Source: an uncultured Parabacteroides sp.
GTDB lineage: Bacteria; Bacteroidota; Bacteroidia; Bacteroidales; Tannerellaceae
Reading direction: 5' to 3'
DNA length: 64,000 nucleotides
NCBI GenBank assembly: GCA_944325345.1
Contig: CALUZV010000015.1
Span: 21,289-85,288 of the forward strand
The notes beneath the pieces are model-generated. The model ran no database searches and was not told the origin of the DNA. It worked only from the letters and a program-made list of their open reading frames with translations. Positions 1-9,800 of the stretch are shown piece by piece. Position 1 is the first letter of the stretch. Every line of letters starts with the position of its first letter. The translations under genes and the position numbers were made by a program.

Positions 1-1270
1 TAATCGGGTCGAGCAGACCCGTCGGGCGAATCACTTGCTCTACGACCACACCTTCGCTTTTCTCAAGCTCGTAATCGGCGGGCGTAGCACTGACGTAAAT
101 AGCACAGGGCGTGAGCGATTCGAATTCCTCGAAAGTCAGCGGACGGTTATCAATGGCCGAAGGCAATCGAAACCCATAATCGACAAGGTTTTTCTTCCGC
201 GCGTAATCTCCCCCGTACATGGCCCGAATCTGCGGAATGGTTACATGGCTTTCGTCCACCACGAGAAGGAAGTCGCGCGGGAAATAATCCAATAGGCAGA
301 AAGGCCGCTCACCCGCGCTCCTGCCATCGAAGTATCGGGAATAGTTTTCGATACCGGAGCAATGCCCCAGCTCGCGTATCATTTCAAGGTCATAGGTAAC
401 GCGTTCATAGAGACGCTTCGCCTCGAAGTTTTTCCCCAATTCCTTGAGGTACTCCACCTGCGTCCCGAGGTCGATATCTATCTGGCTTATCGCCTGATTT
501 ATCCTATCCTGAGTTGTAACGAACAGATTGGTGGGATAGATGTTTAGCTCGCTCTGTTGATCGTATTCGTGTCCCGTCTGCGGGTCGAAGGAGGAGATTC
601 GATCTACTTCGTCTCCCCAGAACTCTATCCTGTAGGCCATCCCCTCGAACGTCTCTATCGCCGGAAATATATCCACGGTATCTCCGCTCACTCGAAAGCA
701 GCCGCTCTTGAAGTCCAGCTTGTTGTTCACATATAGCGCGGAGACAAACTTCCGTAGCAGCTCATCCCGGCTGATAGCCATTCCTTGCTCGATATGGACT
801 ACTTGCTCGGCGAACGCTCGCGGATCGGCCATGCCATAGAGACAGGACACGGAGGATACTACAATCACATCCCTCCTTCCGGACAAAAGCGAAGCCGTGG
901 CACGCAAGCGGAGCTTATCGATTTCATCGTTAATGGCTAAATCTTTCTCGATATAGGTATCTGTGGATGGAAGATAGGCTTCGGGTTGGTAATAATCGTA
1001 ATAAGAGACGAAATACTCTACGGCATTATTCGGGAAGAAGGCTTTGAACTCACTATACAGCTGTGCGGCCAAGGTTTTATTATGACTAAGGATTAGAGTC
1101 GGACGTTGCACATTCTGTATCACGTTCGCAATGGTAAAAGTCTTCCCTGACCCGGTTACGCCCAGGAGCGTTTGGAATGGAGTCCCTTGTGCGAGACCGT
1201 CCGACAGGGCCGCGATAGCTTCTGGCTGGTCTCCCATCGGACGGAAAGGTGAAGATAGTTCAAAGTTCAT
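1..1270 (-). CDS. uvrB: Excinuclease ABC subunit B (UvrB), 5' part; gene runs off the window
   Basis: UvrB is the DNA-damage-verifying helicase-like subunit of nucleotide excision repair, loaded by UvrA and partnering UvrC. The frame opens MNFELSSPFRPMGDQPEAI, the typical UvrB start. It continues with the Walker A segment GVTGSGKTFT, the beta-hairpin segment with YYDYYQPEAY, and a DEXX-like box DESHVTI. About 423 of the usual 670 codons are inside the window, so the C-terminal helicase half and the UvrC-binding domain lie outside. The start ATG overlaps the stop of the upstream pspC gene by four bases (ATGA), so the two are probably translationally coupled. Certain by family; incomplete only because of the window edge. 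Confidence 0.97.
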   Translation of the reverse strand, partial: MNFELSSPFRPMGDQPEAIAALSDGLAQGTPFQTLLGVTGSGKTFTIANVIQNVQRPTLILSHNKTLAAQLYSEFKAFFPNNAVEYFVSYYDYYQPEAYLPSTDTYIEKDLAINDEIDKLRLRATASLLSGRRDVIVVSSVSCLYGMADPRAFAEQVVHIEQGMAISRDELLRKFVSALYVNNKLDFKSGCFRVSGDTVDIFPAIETFEGMAYRIEFWGDEVDRISSFDPQTGHEYDQQSELNIYPTNLFVTTQDRINQAISQIDIDLGTQVEYLKELGKNFEAKRLYERVTYDLEMIRELGHCSGIENYSRYFDGRSAGERPFCLLDYFPRDFLLVVDESHVTIPQIRAMYGGDYARKKNLVDYGFRLPSAIDNRPLTFEEFESLTPCAIYVSATPADYELEKSEGVVVEQVIRPTGLLDPI

Positions 1271-1464
1271 TGCTGACTCTCACTTGGAATGACTAACCAA
1301 AGGATTAAATACAAAAGAATTCCAAACCCAGCGAAGAAGACCATCAATACATAGAGTACGCGGATAATCGTCGGGTCCAGGTTGAAGTAATTCGCGATAC
1401 CAGCGCATACGCCTGCGATCATCTTGTTAGATGTCGAACGTTGTAATTTTCTTGTCTCGTCCAT
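1267..1464 (-). CDS. Small PspC-domain membrane protein
   Basis: A 65-residue protein that is almost entirely one PspC domain. It has an N-terminal charged stretch (DETRKLQRSTSNKMIAG), then VCAGIANYFNLDPTIIRV, then one hydrophobic membrane segment (about residues 36-60). PspC proteins sit in the cytoplasmic membrane and in enterobacteria belong to the phage-shock envelope-stress response. Stand-alone short PspC proteins are common in Bacteroidota and their exact role is not known. It overlaps uvrB by four bases. A weak -7-like box (TATTTTTA) lies about 30 bases upstream of the start. Confidence 0.85.
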   Translation of the reverse strand: MDETRKLQRSTSNKMIAGVCAGIANYFNLDPTIIRVLYVLMVFFAGFGILLYLILWLVIPSESQQ

Positions 1465-1510
1465 GATAATTATTATTTAAATGTTGTCCGTAAAAATAGA
1501 TTCTAAGATT

Positions 1511-1762
1511 TATTGTCTTTCCGTACGGAAAGTATTCATATCTTCAAAGATATTTATTTATTCCGTTTAGAAATATAGCGTCGAGCGCAGGATACGATAT
1601 AATTCCATCGGAATATATCAGCATCTCGCCAGATTGCCCATAATTCCATTTTGAATATATCCGTTTCTTTTGCTCTTTCATAATTTTCCATCCTTAAAAT
1701 ACCAATTTCTGCCGCTCTCCGGCTATTTTCCGTTTGGAAACATAAAATATCTTCCGCGCGAT
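1511..1762. repeat. Intergenic phased repeat array 1 (about 42-bp unit, six copies)
   Basis: The gap between pspC and the sorting-domain gene is filled by six degenerate copies of a unit anchored on TTCC followed by an imperfect dyad such as TTCCGTACGGAA. TTCC anchors fall at 1519, 1561, 1603, 1644, 1686 and 1728, giving spacings of 42, 42, 41, 42 and 42. The array ends at the stop codon of the next gene (1763). Because 42 is divisible by three, a 70-codon frame stays open on the minus strand through it; this looks like a by-product of the repeat. No ordinary hairpin plus T-run terminator was seen in the gap. Confidence 0.85.
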
Positions 1763-3112
1763 TCATAGCCCCTCATCGGGATGAATCTGATCATCGATGG
1801 TTTTCGGACGGAGAATATTGATATCTCCTTTTTTCTTATACACGATACCATCGGAGCCTTCCGCCTCAATCAGATAGAAATACGCTCCCGGAGAAACGTA
1901 CTTTCCATTTTTCTTGCCATCCCACCCTTTTGCAGGATCCGTCCAGTGATATAACACTTGCCCCCACTTATTGAATATCCAGCAAGAGAATTTAACCAAG
2001 GACTTGTACACGACGCGGAATTCATCGTTTACCCCAGGCGTTGTCCCAGGCGAGAAAGCATTGGGCACATCGAGAAATGACTCGGCAATGGATATTTCGA
2101 TTTGGTCGAACTTGGAACAAGTGCCGCTCGCGTCGGAAACTTCTACTTCCGCGACGTACTCACCGTAGTTCGTGAAGGTATATTCTACTTCCGGTTCGGT
2201 ATAATAGATGAGCGGGTTATCCGGAGCATCTTTCCGGTATATCCGCCAGTTGAATATCGTCGCGATAGGCTCGTTCGTCAGGGCGGAAAAGCGAATCGTA
2301 GCGGGAGCGGATAGGCCCGTCTGTCCCCCGGACATATTCTCTACCTCGTTGGCTACAAGCGCAGTATCGATACGTAATTCAATGCCTTGCGGCATATATT
2401 CGTCAGAGCAAACGGAGGCGGAGCTTCGGAAATGCTGCGAGAAGCGGTCGCCATCCACACAGAAGACGGTGGGAATCAGCACGTCGTCGATAGTTTCGCC
2501 CAAACTGGAGAGCGTCTCGTTGCGCTCGATTTCCTGGAACATCGAAGATTCATCGCTCCATTCCAAGCTGCTGAAAGAGACCATAAGGTCGCGCGATACC
2601 GGGGTTTTGACGCCATTCGGAGTCATATAAAAGAGCTCGTCCAAGGCAGGCGAGCCACTCAGTTTCACTTGGTTGCTGCACGCATCCTGGGTGTTTACGG
2701 TCAGCGACTGGAGGTTGAACGGGTGCTTGGCATAGTCGATAATCCAGACGGCATTCAAGAGTTCGCCCTCCCGATAGACGCAATATCCGTAGCCATCCTC
2801 GACGTTCCGTATCGTCGATGTCGCACCAATCTGGCTACAAGGAATCGGTTCGCGATCGAGGAAGCGCGTGTTGAAGCGATACCAAGCGTGCGGGGAAGAG
2901 GTTGAGGTATAGCTGATTTCCACATTCTCGGCACCGTTTATGATATAGACTTGGATGCGGTTTCGCGTATCCTCAATCATATAAGGCTCTCCCGAACCGC
3001 CCCGAACCGTATAGGACTGGGCATAGAGTGAGGGGGAAAGGAAAAGGAGGGAAACGATGACGAAAATGTATGTTTCGATGGTGGAAATATGTATTTTACT
3101 ATCCCTATTCAT
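1763..3112 (-). CDS. Secreted protein with PKD-like domain and type IX type B C-terminal sorting domain
   Basis: A 449-residue exported protein. An N-terminal signal peptide with a hydrophobic core ends near SLYAQ. The middle holds a PKD-like immunoglobulin fold (about residues 270-345, ending in VEYTFTNYGEYVAEVEVSDASG). The last 95 residues match the gliding-motility-associated C-terminal domain: NAFSPGTTPGVNDEF, then FNKWGQVLYHW, GWDGKKNGKYVSPGAYFY and a final ILR. This type B domain directs export through the type IX secretion system, so the organism probably has that system. Reading starts at the Met before the signal peptide. The substrate or adhesive role is unknown. Confidence 0.85.
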   Translation of the reverse strand: MNRDSKIHISTIETYIFVIVSLLFLSPSLYAQSYTVRGGSGEPYMIEDTRNRIQVYIINGAENVEISYTSTSSPHAWYRFNTRFLDREPIPCSQIGATSTIRNVEDGYGYCVYREGELLNAVWIIDYAKHPFNLQSLTVNTQDACSNQVKLSGSPALDELFYMTPNGVKTPVSRDLMVSFSSLEWSDESSMFQEIERNETLSSLGETIDDVLIPTVFCVDGDRFSQHFRSSASVCSDEYMPQGIELRIDTALVANEVENMSGGQTGLSAPATIRFSALTNEPIATIFNWRIYRKDAPDNPLIYYTEPEVEYTFTNYGEYVAEVEVSDASGTCSKFDQIEISIAESFLDVPNAFSPGTTPGVNDEFRVVYKSLVKFSCWIFNKWGQVLYHWTDPAKGWDGKKNGKYVSPGAYFYLIEAEGSDGIVYKKKGDINILRPKTIDDQIHPDEGL

Positions 3113-3145
3113 ATATTCTAAGTTTCGAATCAGAAGTGGAATGGA

Positions 3146-3195
3146 TAAAAGAAAAGAGCCAGAAGCCGCCTGATTGAAGGCGTAGCCTCTGGCTC
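3146..3195 (-). terminator. Intrinsic terminator of the epimerase gene
   Basis: On the minus strand a GC-rich stem (GAGCCAGAGGC ... GCTTCTGGCTC) is followed by TTTTCTTTTA. It lies directly downstream of the epimerase stop. Confidence 0.75.
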
Positions 3196-3208
3196 ACCAA
3201 ACAAGTAT

Positions 3209-4084
3209 TTATTCATCAATACGGATTACGTATATAAAATCCATGATATCGCCTATGGGCAAATGATTCGTCCACTCGCGATTTTCAAAAGTCCCTTTAT
3301 AACCAACCTCGTCGCAACGCCCAAACCAAGGCTCGATACAAACGAAAGGAGCATTTTTACCCGCTGGGGACCAAAGGCCGAGCACGGGAGCGTCAAAGAG
3401 AACGCTAAGGTAAGGCTTGCGGGACTTGTCTAATAATGAGACACGTGATACCTGGCTATTTTCCAAGATGTAAGTGTCTATGTCGAAGGTATGGGTATCG
3501 ATGGGCATAAGGCCATCCACCAAGGGAAGGGGATAGGTCTGTTTGGAAACACAACCTTTCTCGGCGATACGGATATAATCCAATCCCTCCGTCTTGTCGA
3601 AAGCAAAGAAACCGCGTTCCGACGTATTGGGGTCAAAGTCCGGGAAGTTGAAAGCCGGATGGGCACCTATCTGGAAATGCATTTCCTTTCTGGAACAGTT
3701 TTCCACGTGCCATTCTACAGCCAGCCAGTTATCTCTCAGAATATAGCGCACAGAGAGTTTAAAGTTGAAAGGGAAGACACCCCTTGTTTCTTCCGTGCTT
3801 CTCAACTGGAAATATGCGCTTGAGTCTGATTCTTGTATTAATTCAAAGTCCATGTCCCGGGCAAAGCCATGTTGATACATGCCGTATAGCTTGCTTTTAT
3901 AGCGATACTGTCTTTCCCAGAGGCTTCCTACGATAGGAAACAAGATAGGGGAATGGCGTTTCCAGAAAGCAGGGTCGCCTTGCCATATATATTCTCTTCC
4001 GGTCGCGTTATTACGCATACTGGTCAATTCCGCGCCAAATTCAGATATCTGAACGGTCAAAGAGTCATTTCTTAATGTTTTCAT
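3209..4084 (-). CDS. Aldose 1-epimerase family protein
   Basis: A 291-residue galactose-mutarotase-like protein. The family interconverts alpha and beta anomers of aldoses, here most like the YeaD/LacX branch that can act on sugar phosphates. Visible features are SEFGAELTSMRN near the N-terminus, YIWQGDPAFWKRHSPILFPIVG, the His-containing HGFARDMDF, and IGAHPAFNFP holding the active-site His. The start at 4084 was chosen over an upstream in-frame Met (4186), because a TATATTTG -7 box at 4108-4115 puts the transcript start inside that longer frame. It is divergent from pbpC. Confidence 0.85.
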   Translation of the reverse strand: MKTLRNDSLTVQISEFGAELTSMRNNATGREYIWQGDPAFWKRHSPILFPIVGSLWERQYRYKSKLYGMYQHGFARDMDFELIQESDSSAYFQLRSTEETRGVFPFNFKLSVRYILRDNWLAVEWHVENCSRKEMHFQIGAHPAFNFPDFDPNTSERGFFAFDKTEGLDYIRIAEKGCVSKQTYPLPLVDGLMPIDTHTFDIDTYILENSQVSRVSLLDKSRKPYLSVLFDAPVLGLWSPAGKNAPFVCIEPWFGRCDEVGYKGTFENREWTNHLPIGDIMDFIYVIRIDE

Positions 4085-4146
4085 CGTCCATATTTTTAAT
4101 ATATCGACAAATATATAGTATCTTCGTAAAAGAAACACTATAAAAC
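4085..4146. promoter_or_regulatory. Divergent promoter region, epimerase and pbpC
   Basis: The 62-base divergent gap holds a Bacteroidota -7 box TATATTTG on the minus strand (4108-4115) for the epimerase. A weaker TATCTTCG on the plus strand serves pbpC. No repeat array is present. Confidence 0.6.
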
Positions 4147-6510
4147 ATGAAAAATCTTGCTTTGTACACTGAGATTTTATCAGCACTCGTCATCAGCTTG
4201 TGTTCTCTCCTTCTGTGGATTCCCCGAGAACTATTCCCGGAGGTTTATTCCACCCTGCTCTATTCCGCAGAAGGAAAGCTACTTGGTGCCCGAATTGCGG
4301 AAGATGGGCAATGGCGCTTTCCTCCGTTGGATAGCGTCCCCGGGAAATTCGCCACTTGCCTGATAGCCTACGAGGATAAACGGTTCCGTTGGCACCCCGG
4401 CGTGGATTTCATTGCCCTTGGCCGGGCGGTCAAGTCGAACCTGGCGAACCGGGGAATCGTCAGCGGGGGAAGCACACTCACGATGCAGCTCGCCCGTATT
4501 GCCCGGGGGAACCAACCCCGAACCCTCTGGGAAAAGAGCAAGGAAATCTTGTGGGCATTCGGCCTTGAGGCGCGATATAGCAAAGCGGAAATCCTAGCCT
4601 TGTATGCTTCTCATGCACCTTTCGGGGGCAATGTGGTAGGACTAGAAACCGCCGCGTGGCGATATTATGGCCGAAGTGCGGACTTGCTTTCATGGGCAGA
4701 AGCTGCTACACTCGCCGTACTCCCCAACTCGCCCGCCCTGATTCACCCAGGGAGGAACCGGGAAGCATTGAAGAGGAAACGCGACAAGCTCTTGGCTACC
4801 TTATATAATAGGGGCATCATCGATGGAATGACCTACGAGCTTTCCTGCCTCGAACCTCTGCCCAAAGCCCCGCTCCCTCTACCCGACGAGGCACCGCATT
4901 TGCTCGAGCGCTTGGCTTCCGGGCGCAAGGGGGAACGCATCCGTTGCACGCTTCATCAAGCGCTCCAACGCCAGACCCAGCGTATCGTGAACCGCTATGC
5001 CCGAGAATATGCCTCCAACCATATCCATAATGCTGCGGCCCTCATCGCCGACGTGGAGACGGGTGAAGTCTTGGCATACGCCGGAAACGCGACCTTCGAG
5101 GCTCCTTTCGAGCGGGGGAACCAAGTCGATATCATCACGTCTCCCCGAAGCACGGGGAGTATCCTGAAGCCTTTCCTCTATGCGGGGATGCTGAACGACG
5201 GGATGTTGCTCCCCGGAACCCTGATACCCGATGTTCCGCTCAATATCAATGGTTTCTCCCCGCAGAACTTTAACCGCACGTTCTATGGAGCCGTTCCCGC
5301 ACATGTCGCCATCGAGCGTTCGCTGAATGTCCCCTTGGTGCGGATGCTCTCGGAATACCATACGGGGCGATTTATGTCTCTGCTAAAGACTTACGGGATG
5401 ACGACGCTCCGCTTTCCCGAGGAGCACTATGGGGCATCCTTGATTCTCGGCGGAGCAGAAGGCACGCTTTGGGATTTAAGCGGGATGTATGCGTCGATGG
5501 CTCGCACCCTCTCGCATTATCACCGGTATAACGGGCGATATAATCCGGCGGACATCCATCCGCTAAGAGTTTATGCCGAAGAACATTCGGACACGATACC
5601 GATACGCTCTATCCTCGACGAGCGGCTCAAAGACCGTGCCCCCCTCTCCTACGCCTCGCTCTGGTTTGCCGCCGAAGCCATGTCCGAACTCAATCGCCCC
5701 GAGGAAGAAGCCGACTGGCAACAGTTCCAATCCATGAAACGCATCGCTTGGAAAACGGGCACGAGCTACGGAGGACGCGATGCCTGGGCCATCGGTTTCA
5801 CCCCGCGCTACGTGGTGGGCATCTGGGTGGGAAATGCTTCCGGCGAGGGACGTCCGGGGCTTACGGGCGTGGGCAATGCTGCCCCTATCCTCTTCGACCT
5901 TTTCTCGTTGCTCGGCGGAACTCCGTGGTTCGACAAGCCGTATGACGAGCTAGTCCCCGTCGCAGTGTGCCGACTCAGCGGGCATAAAGCGTCGGTTTAT
6001 TGCATGGAAACCGATACGTTAGACATCCCAATCCAAGGTCTAAACACGGAGATATGTCCTTACCACCACCTGGTGCATCTCTCTCCCGACGGGCGCTATC
6101 GCGTGAATACATCTTGCGAAGCCGCAAGCCGCATCATCAGCGTCCCCTGGTTCATCCTCCCTCCCGCGCAGGAATACTATTACCGGCATTATCATATCGA
6201 CTATAAACCTTTGCCTCCCGTGAAACCCGGGTGTGAAGACGAGAATCACCGGAACATCGACATCATCTATCCCGAACACAACGCCGTCCTCTTCCTCCCC
6301 AAGGGCTTCAGCGGCGAACAGGAGCGCTTTGTTTTCCGTGCCGCCCATGCCCGGCAGGATGCCACGATTTATTGGCACATCGATGACCGGTTCATCGGGG
6401 AAACGAAGGGGGAACATCAAATCGCGTGCCGTGCCGGAAAAGGTCGGCATCTCCTGACGCTGGTGGACGATTACGGCGGGCAACGTAAAATCTGGTTCGA
6501 GGTGAAATAA
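4147..6510 (+). CDS. pbpC: Penicillin-binding protein 1C (bifunctional glycosyltransferase/transpeptidase)
   Basis: A 787-residue periplasmic peptidoglycan synthase anchored by one N-terminal transmembrane segment (residues 5-27). The glycosyltransferase family 51 domain carries EDKRF (76-80), then GGSTLTMQL and the ILALYASHAPFG segment. The transpeptidase domain carries S338-I-L-K341 (SxxK), S392-L-N394 (SxN) and K536-T-G-T539 (KTG). A C-terminal BiPBP_C domain follows; the length matches the PBP1C family. In Escherichia coli pbpC sits beside the alpha-2-macroglobulin gene yfhM. Here the macroglobulin gene also lies next door but points the other way, with repeat array 2 between. The partnership suggests repair of the wall after envelope breach. 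Confidence 0.95.
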   Translation: MKNLALYTEILSALVISLCSLLLWIPRELFPEVYSTLLYSAEGKLLGARIAEDGQWRFPPLDSVPGKFATCLIAYEDKRFRWHPGVDFIALGRAVKSNLANRGIVSGGSTLTMQLARIARGNQPRTLWEKSKEILWAFGLEARYSKAEILALYASHAPFGGNVVGLETAAWRYYGRSADLLSWAEAATLAVLPNSPALIHPGRNREALKRKRDKLLATLYNRGIIDGMTYELSCLEPLPKAPLPLPDEAPHLLERLASGRKGERIRCTLHQALQRQTQRIVNRYAREYASNHIHNAAALIADVETGEVLAYAGNATFEAPFERGNQVDIITSPRSTGSILKPFLYAGMLNDGMLLPGTLIPDVPLNINGFSPQNFNRTFYGAVPAHVAIERSLNVPLVRMLSEYHTGRFMSLLKTYGMTTLRFPEEHYGASLILGGAEGTLWDLSGMYASMARTLSHYHRYNGRYNPADIHPLRVYAEEHSDTIPIRSILDERLKDRAPLSYASLWFAAEAMSELNRPEEEADWQQFQSMKRIAWKTGTSYGGRDAWAIGFTPRYVVGIWVGNASGEGRPGLTGVGNAAPILFDLFSLLGGTPWFDKPYDELVPVAVCRLSGHKASVYCMETDTLDIPIQGLNTEICPYHHLVHLSPDGRYRVNTSCEAASRIISVPWFILPPAQEYYYRHYHIDYKPLPPVKPGCEDENHRNIDIIYPEHNAVLFLPKGFSGEQERFVFRAAHARQDATIYWHIDDRFIGETKGEHQIACRAGKGRHLLTLVDDYGGQRKIWFEVK

Positions 6511-6529
6511 GTCCGTGCCGCAAACTCCG

Positions 6530-6827
6530 AAAATGAATATTTATACGCTCCGAGTCGCTCAGAAAGACCGAAAATGGATTTTTATTCATTCCGAGTCACT
6601 CGGAAGCACAGAAAATGAATTTTTATACATTCCGAGCCACTCGGAAACAAAGAAAATGGATTTTTATACACTCCGAGCACTTCAAAATGTATAAAAATCC
6701 ATTTTCAGTCTTTCCGAAGACTTCGGAAGCAGAAAAAATCCATTTTCGGAGCTTCCGAACACTTCGGAATGTATAAATATTCATTTTCTTTGTTTCCGAA
6801 GTGTTCGGAGATGCCGAAAATGGATTT
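6530..6827. repeat. Intergenic phased repeat array 2 (41-bp unit, seven dyads, internal orientation switch)
   Basis: This array fills the gap between the convergent pbpC and macroglobulin genes. CCGAG/CCGAA dyads start at 6550, 6591, 6632, 6673, 6714, 6755 and 6796, exactly 41 bp apart each time. The first four units carry AAAATG(A/G)ATTTTTAT spacers. From about 6690 the spacer appears as its reverse complement (ATAAAAATCCATTTTC), yet the dyads stay in the same 41-bp register. No T-run terminator was seen for either gene. Confidence 0.92.
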
Positions 6828-9800
6828 TCATTCGACAGACACCCGGCGGCCTTCGGTATTCGCCCGGATGCTTCGGTCGTACATCGCCTCGCAACTTACG
6901 GGAGGCAAGTAGAATTGACCCGGATAAACGGCACACACATTGATTTTCACCGTCAGCTGCTTACCGGCCGGCAAAACATCGATGTAGCTATACACCCTGT
7001 CGTCGCGAATATCCTGATAGCTGATACCCGTCGCCGTCGTATCGGCCGAGGCATTCAGGTAGCGAGTATTCAGGATTTCCCAGCCGGCGGGGAAGACCTG
7101 CGAGAGGACTAAGTTCCGGAGTGTCTTGCCCGACGGGTTGCGCAAGGTTACAGCTGCCTGGAAATTCGTGCCCTGCGGCAACGAAGCCACGTCGAGCGAC
7201 CGCCCATCCAGCGTCATATAGCTGACCGCAAGCGAAATGCCCTCGGCAGAGGCTCGTTCCTCGCCTTGAGCCGGTACGCCCTCGGTTACGATACGGACGA
7301 ACAAGGGGGACTGGCCTGAATTTTCCAGCGCGAGGGAAGAGGAAGTGCCTTGGGGTTCCCATTCCGTCGTCCAATAATGCTGCGCCGTGTGAACATTTTG
7401 TGAAGATTCTTCGTCAGTCCGGCACGTAAACGCCAATTCGCCCCCGACCGGATATTGTTTCATATATTGGGACAGAGCGACTAAGGCGAAGGATGTGCTT
7501 TGCGTGCTCAACCATTCGTCGGATGATAAAGTAGCCGCCAATTCGTCCGCCAACGAAGCCGCCTCCGAATCTTTCTTCAGCAGATTACACGTTATCAACT
7601 GGATAGCCTTATCGCGAGTTTCGCTTCCAAACGTCTCGTCCGCATAGCGGGAAGAAGAAGCGGAGAGGTCGGTCGTTTGGGTAAACATCGATTCTGCCAC
7701 GTCGGTCCGCCCGATGCACGCATACGCCGCCGACAAAAGGCAACGCGACAAAGGAAGCAAGTCTTTCTCTTCCTTCAGGCGGTTCATCGCACCTACTTCG
7801 GCCTTCTGAGCCAAGGCCAAAACGAAGAGGCGATAGGCCTGCACCGGCTCCTCCGAAACGTAAGGTGCGTTGGAAGCCGGAGATTGGTAATTGCGGGCAG
7901 TGCGCGCCAGATAGGAAAGCGCGTTTTCCAAGAGTCCGTTCGGGAGGAAATAGCCGCAGCCCTGGGCCTCGAGGAGGAAATGCGTGGCATAGGCCGTGCC
8001 CCACGGATGTGTGCCGCTACTTCCTGGCCAATAGGCAAAAGCACCCTCGACCGTCTGGTAGGAACGCATCCGGGATAGGGTTTCTTTTATCAAAGCCTCT
8101 GTCTGCTGCTCCTGCTCTTGGGTCTGTTCCACAAAATCAGATAAGTATAATTGTGGGAAAGCCTTGGAAACCATCTGTTCGATGCAACCATGAGGATAGC
8201 CCTTCAAGTATGCCAGCCGAGCCGAGAGGTTGGCTTGCCGGACGTTGGAGACCTCCAGCGACACGCGGTTCGTGCCCGGAACGCCTAAGAGGTCTATCTT
8301 TTGCACCCACTTCTGACCCGCATCGACGGTAAACGAACGCGCAGAAGACTGGGTGATACGTACCGAGCGGATTTCGATTTCCGCCGAATACGAGGCGGTC
8401 TCTCCCTTGCCTTTCGCCACAAGATGCACCGTGCCCTTGCCCGGCAAATCCTTCACACGGATACGGAACGACGCCAACTTATCCCCTTTCGATGTGAAAG
8501 ATAAGGTCTGCGAAGCACCCCCTATTATCTCCATATTGGAAGAACAAGAAGCCGAGACAGACACCTCCCCTACTCCGTCTTCCGTAGCAAAAACCGTGGC
8601 CGGGACAAGCATCTCCTCGCCCGTACCAATCACGCGGGGCAAGGTACCCAGCAACATGACCGGCTTTTTCACGAAGACACTCTTCTCGGCATTCCCGTAA
8701 GCCGAGCCGTCTCCTGCCACCACCATGACGCGGACTTTGCCGTTGTAGTTCGGCATCCGATACGTATGTTTTTGGGATTTCCCCTTCTCCAACAAGAACG
8801 GGCCCTCCAGCTGAACCACGGGGGCGAAGCGATTCACAATAGCTTTCGGCCCTTTGTTCAACGCATCATCACCGCCGATGCTGAAGAGCTGCTCCAGTCG
8901 GCCACTATATGCACCTACTACATAATTATAAATATCCCACGTATTTACTCCTAAAGCTTCACGGGCATTGAAGATCGCCCACGGGTCGGGTGTGGCAAAA
9001 TTGGTCAAATCCAGCAAGCCTTCATCCACAATAGCCAAGGTATAAGCCATCGGCCGACCAGAACGCTCGGAGATGGTTATCGTATAGTCCGTTTCCGGCT
9101 TCAGTTCCTCTGCCATCGAGATTTGCGGAACCAGATGACTCTCCTCCGAAGTTACGCGGAAAGGCACCACGCCGTACATCCGTATCGGATTATCATTCAA
9201 TGTCTGTCCGTGAGGTTGAAGAAGAGTAATATGGAGATAAGCATTGGGTTGCATCTCCGGAGTAACCTTAATTTTGACCCTCGTCGAACCTGCCTCGCAT
9301 TCCTGCTCGAAGGATTGCAAAACCCGTACCCCATTTTCGATACTAATCAACGCCCTCGCCTCTTCGGAAGAAGGGAAAGAAACAATCAACTCCTCGCCCG
9401 GCTTGTATTCCGATTTGTCGGTCTTGAAGGAAAGCATGGTAGCCTCGTTAGCCCCAGAAGCATCCCGCCGGCCTTTCGAGGTAGTCCAGTCGAAGTAGGC
9501 CAAAAGTCCTGTCGTGTGCTTGCTTTCTTTGTCCGTAGCCCGGATTAAATACGTACCCCATTCCTCGTCGGGATAGTTGAGGGTGAAGGACACCTTACCA
9601 TCGCTCCCGGTCTGGAGGTTCATTTGCTTGACCGGCTTATTATAGGAATTGGAGACAAAACGCGCCAAATCACTCTGATCCGAACTCCACCACCAATACC
9701 AATCCACCTTGTAGATATCCACCATTAGCTTCGTTCCGCCCACCGGCTTGCCTTGGTTATCGACGGAGAGCAAATCGAAGCGATGGTCCAAACCAGTAGC

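Noticed and set aside
1554..1766. A 70-codon open frame on the minus strand after the sorting-domain gene
   Set aside because: It lies wholly inside repeat array 1, whose 42-bp unit is a multiple of three and keeps a frame open. It has no recognisable domain, and its start overlaps the upstream stop only by chance.
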